This document shows, piece after piece, positions 4,918 through 5,164 of a stretch of 5,164 nucleotides of DNA. The notes beneath the pieces are model-generated. The model saw only the letters and a list, made by a program, of their open reading frames with translations. It made no database searches and was not told the DNA's origin. The stretch comes from Chloroflexota bacterium (GTDB taxonomy: Bacteria > Chloroflexota > Limnocylindria > Limnocylindrales > CSP1-4), in assembly GCA_021789355.1 (NCBI GenBank), contig JAJYJR010000467.1, forward strand, positions 1 to 5,164, written 5' to 3'. Position numbers and translations under genes: made by a program. Within the stretch, counting starts at the first letter, position 1, and each line of letters opens with the position of its first letter.

Positions 4918-5164
4918 GTGCGACGCAGCGGCAGGTGGCAGGGCGGGACGCGGCTCGGCGCCGCCGTCTCGACCGCGATGCTGCTGGCCGCGCTGGTGTC
5001 CGGCTCCGGCGCCGCGGCCCTGCCGGCGGCCCCGGGGTCTCCGGCGACCGGTCCGCTCGCGACATCGGCGGCTGGCCGGATCGACCTGACGGCGCTGTAC
5101 CACGACAGCCGCGACGGCCTGTATCGCACTCCCGGCGGGGCCGTGCCGGCGGGCACGGCGATCA
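4918..5164 (+). CDS. Secreted glycoside hydrolase, N-terminal part (pullulanase/alpha-amylase type, GH13-like), runs off the window
   Basis: Eighty-two codons are present and the frame is still open at the window end. The N-terminus is a clear signal peptide: basic RRSGRWQGGTR, a hydrophobic core around AVSTAMLLAALVSGSGAAA (about residues 16-34), then a Pro/Ala/Gly/Ser-rich linker. The mature start contains LTALYHDSRDGLYRTPGGAVPAGTAI. This resembles the first beta strands of the N-terminal domain in large extracellular pullulanase or alpha-amylase-type enzymes (pattern xHDSRDxLYRxPGGAVxxGTxV), which split alpha-glucans such as starch or glycogen outside the cell. The GTG at 4918 is the first start after the stop at 4906-4908 and gives a complete n-region; the ATG at 4978 would delete most of the positive charge. 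No catalytic residues are inside the window, so the enzyme class rests on this N-terminal motif alone. Confidence 0.6.
   Translation, partial: MRRSGRWQGGTRLGAAVSTAMLLAALVSGSGAAALPAAPGSPATGPLATSAAGRIDLTALYHDSRDGLYRTPGGAVPAGTAI

Noticed and set aside
4602..5156. Reverse-strand ORFs antisense to the window end
   Set aside because: They oppose the signal peptide and YRTPGGAVPAGT segment of the forward secreted protein, which explains the sequence better.

Overview
The window is very G+C-rich DNA, with G or C at most third codon positions of the real genes. It carries a deazaflavin (F420)-type nitroreductase-fold gene, a YceI-like gene, a TetR regulator and the start of a secreted glycoside hydrolase. 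This mix suggests a high-GC Chloroflexota or Actinomycetota lineage, probably environmental. That assignment is inference; no rRNA or other phylogenetic marker is present.

Left part (1-1239): two broken genes abut on the + strand. First is the catalytic core of a type I restriction-modification methylase (HsdM), with an in-frame amber codon and no C-terminal end. At about 680/681 it passes directly into a glycosyltransferase family 51 domain (penicillin-binding protein 1-like) that lacks its membrane anchor and transpeptidase domain and has two single-base frameshifts near its beginning. This looks like a deletion scar between two unrelated genes, or a chimeric or error-bearing assembly. From 1240 to 2056 there is no confidently recognisable gene, only one weak small ORF with a zinc-knuckle-like CPACG motif and a few short inverted repeats.

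Centre (2057-4295): this is the best-organised part. A TetR-family regulator (+ strand) faces away from a two-gene operon (- strand). The operon encodes a DDN/DUF385-type F420-dependent reductase followed by a membrane-anchored YceI-like lipocalin-fold protein, joined by a 4-base GTGA stop/start overlap. The yceI-like gene has a one-base frameshift in its middle, with conserved protein on both sides. The short divergent intergenic region holds a TGTGCT/AGCACA inverted repeat, an extended -10 for the operon and a possible -10 for the regulator, so a simple model is one TetR site controlling both directions. Some DDN-family enzymes reduce menaquinone and some YceI-family proteins bind isoprenoid quinones, so the pair may handle a quinone or isoprenoid substrate (inference).

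Right part (4296-5164): about 620 bases after the regulator hold GC-rich hairpins and possible reverse-strand gene debris, but no clear gene. The window ends in the first 82 codons of a secreted protein. After its signal peptide it carries a short motif-rich segment typical of the N-terminal domain of pullulanase or alpha-amylase-type (GH13) enzymes. Its GTG start sits 6 bases after a TANNNT box, consistent with leaderless transcription.

Broken frames recur in three separate genes (one nonsense codon and three indels). Either this locus is decaying or the assembly has uncorrected indel errors; read mapping would decide.
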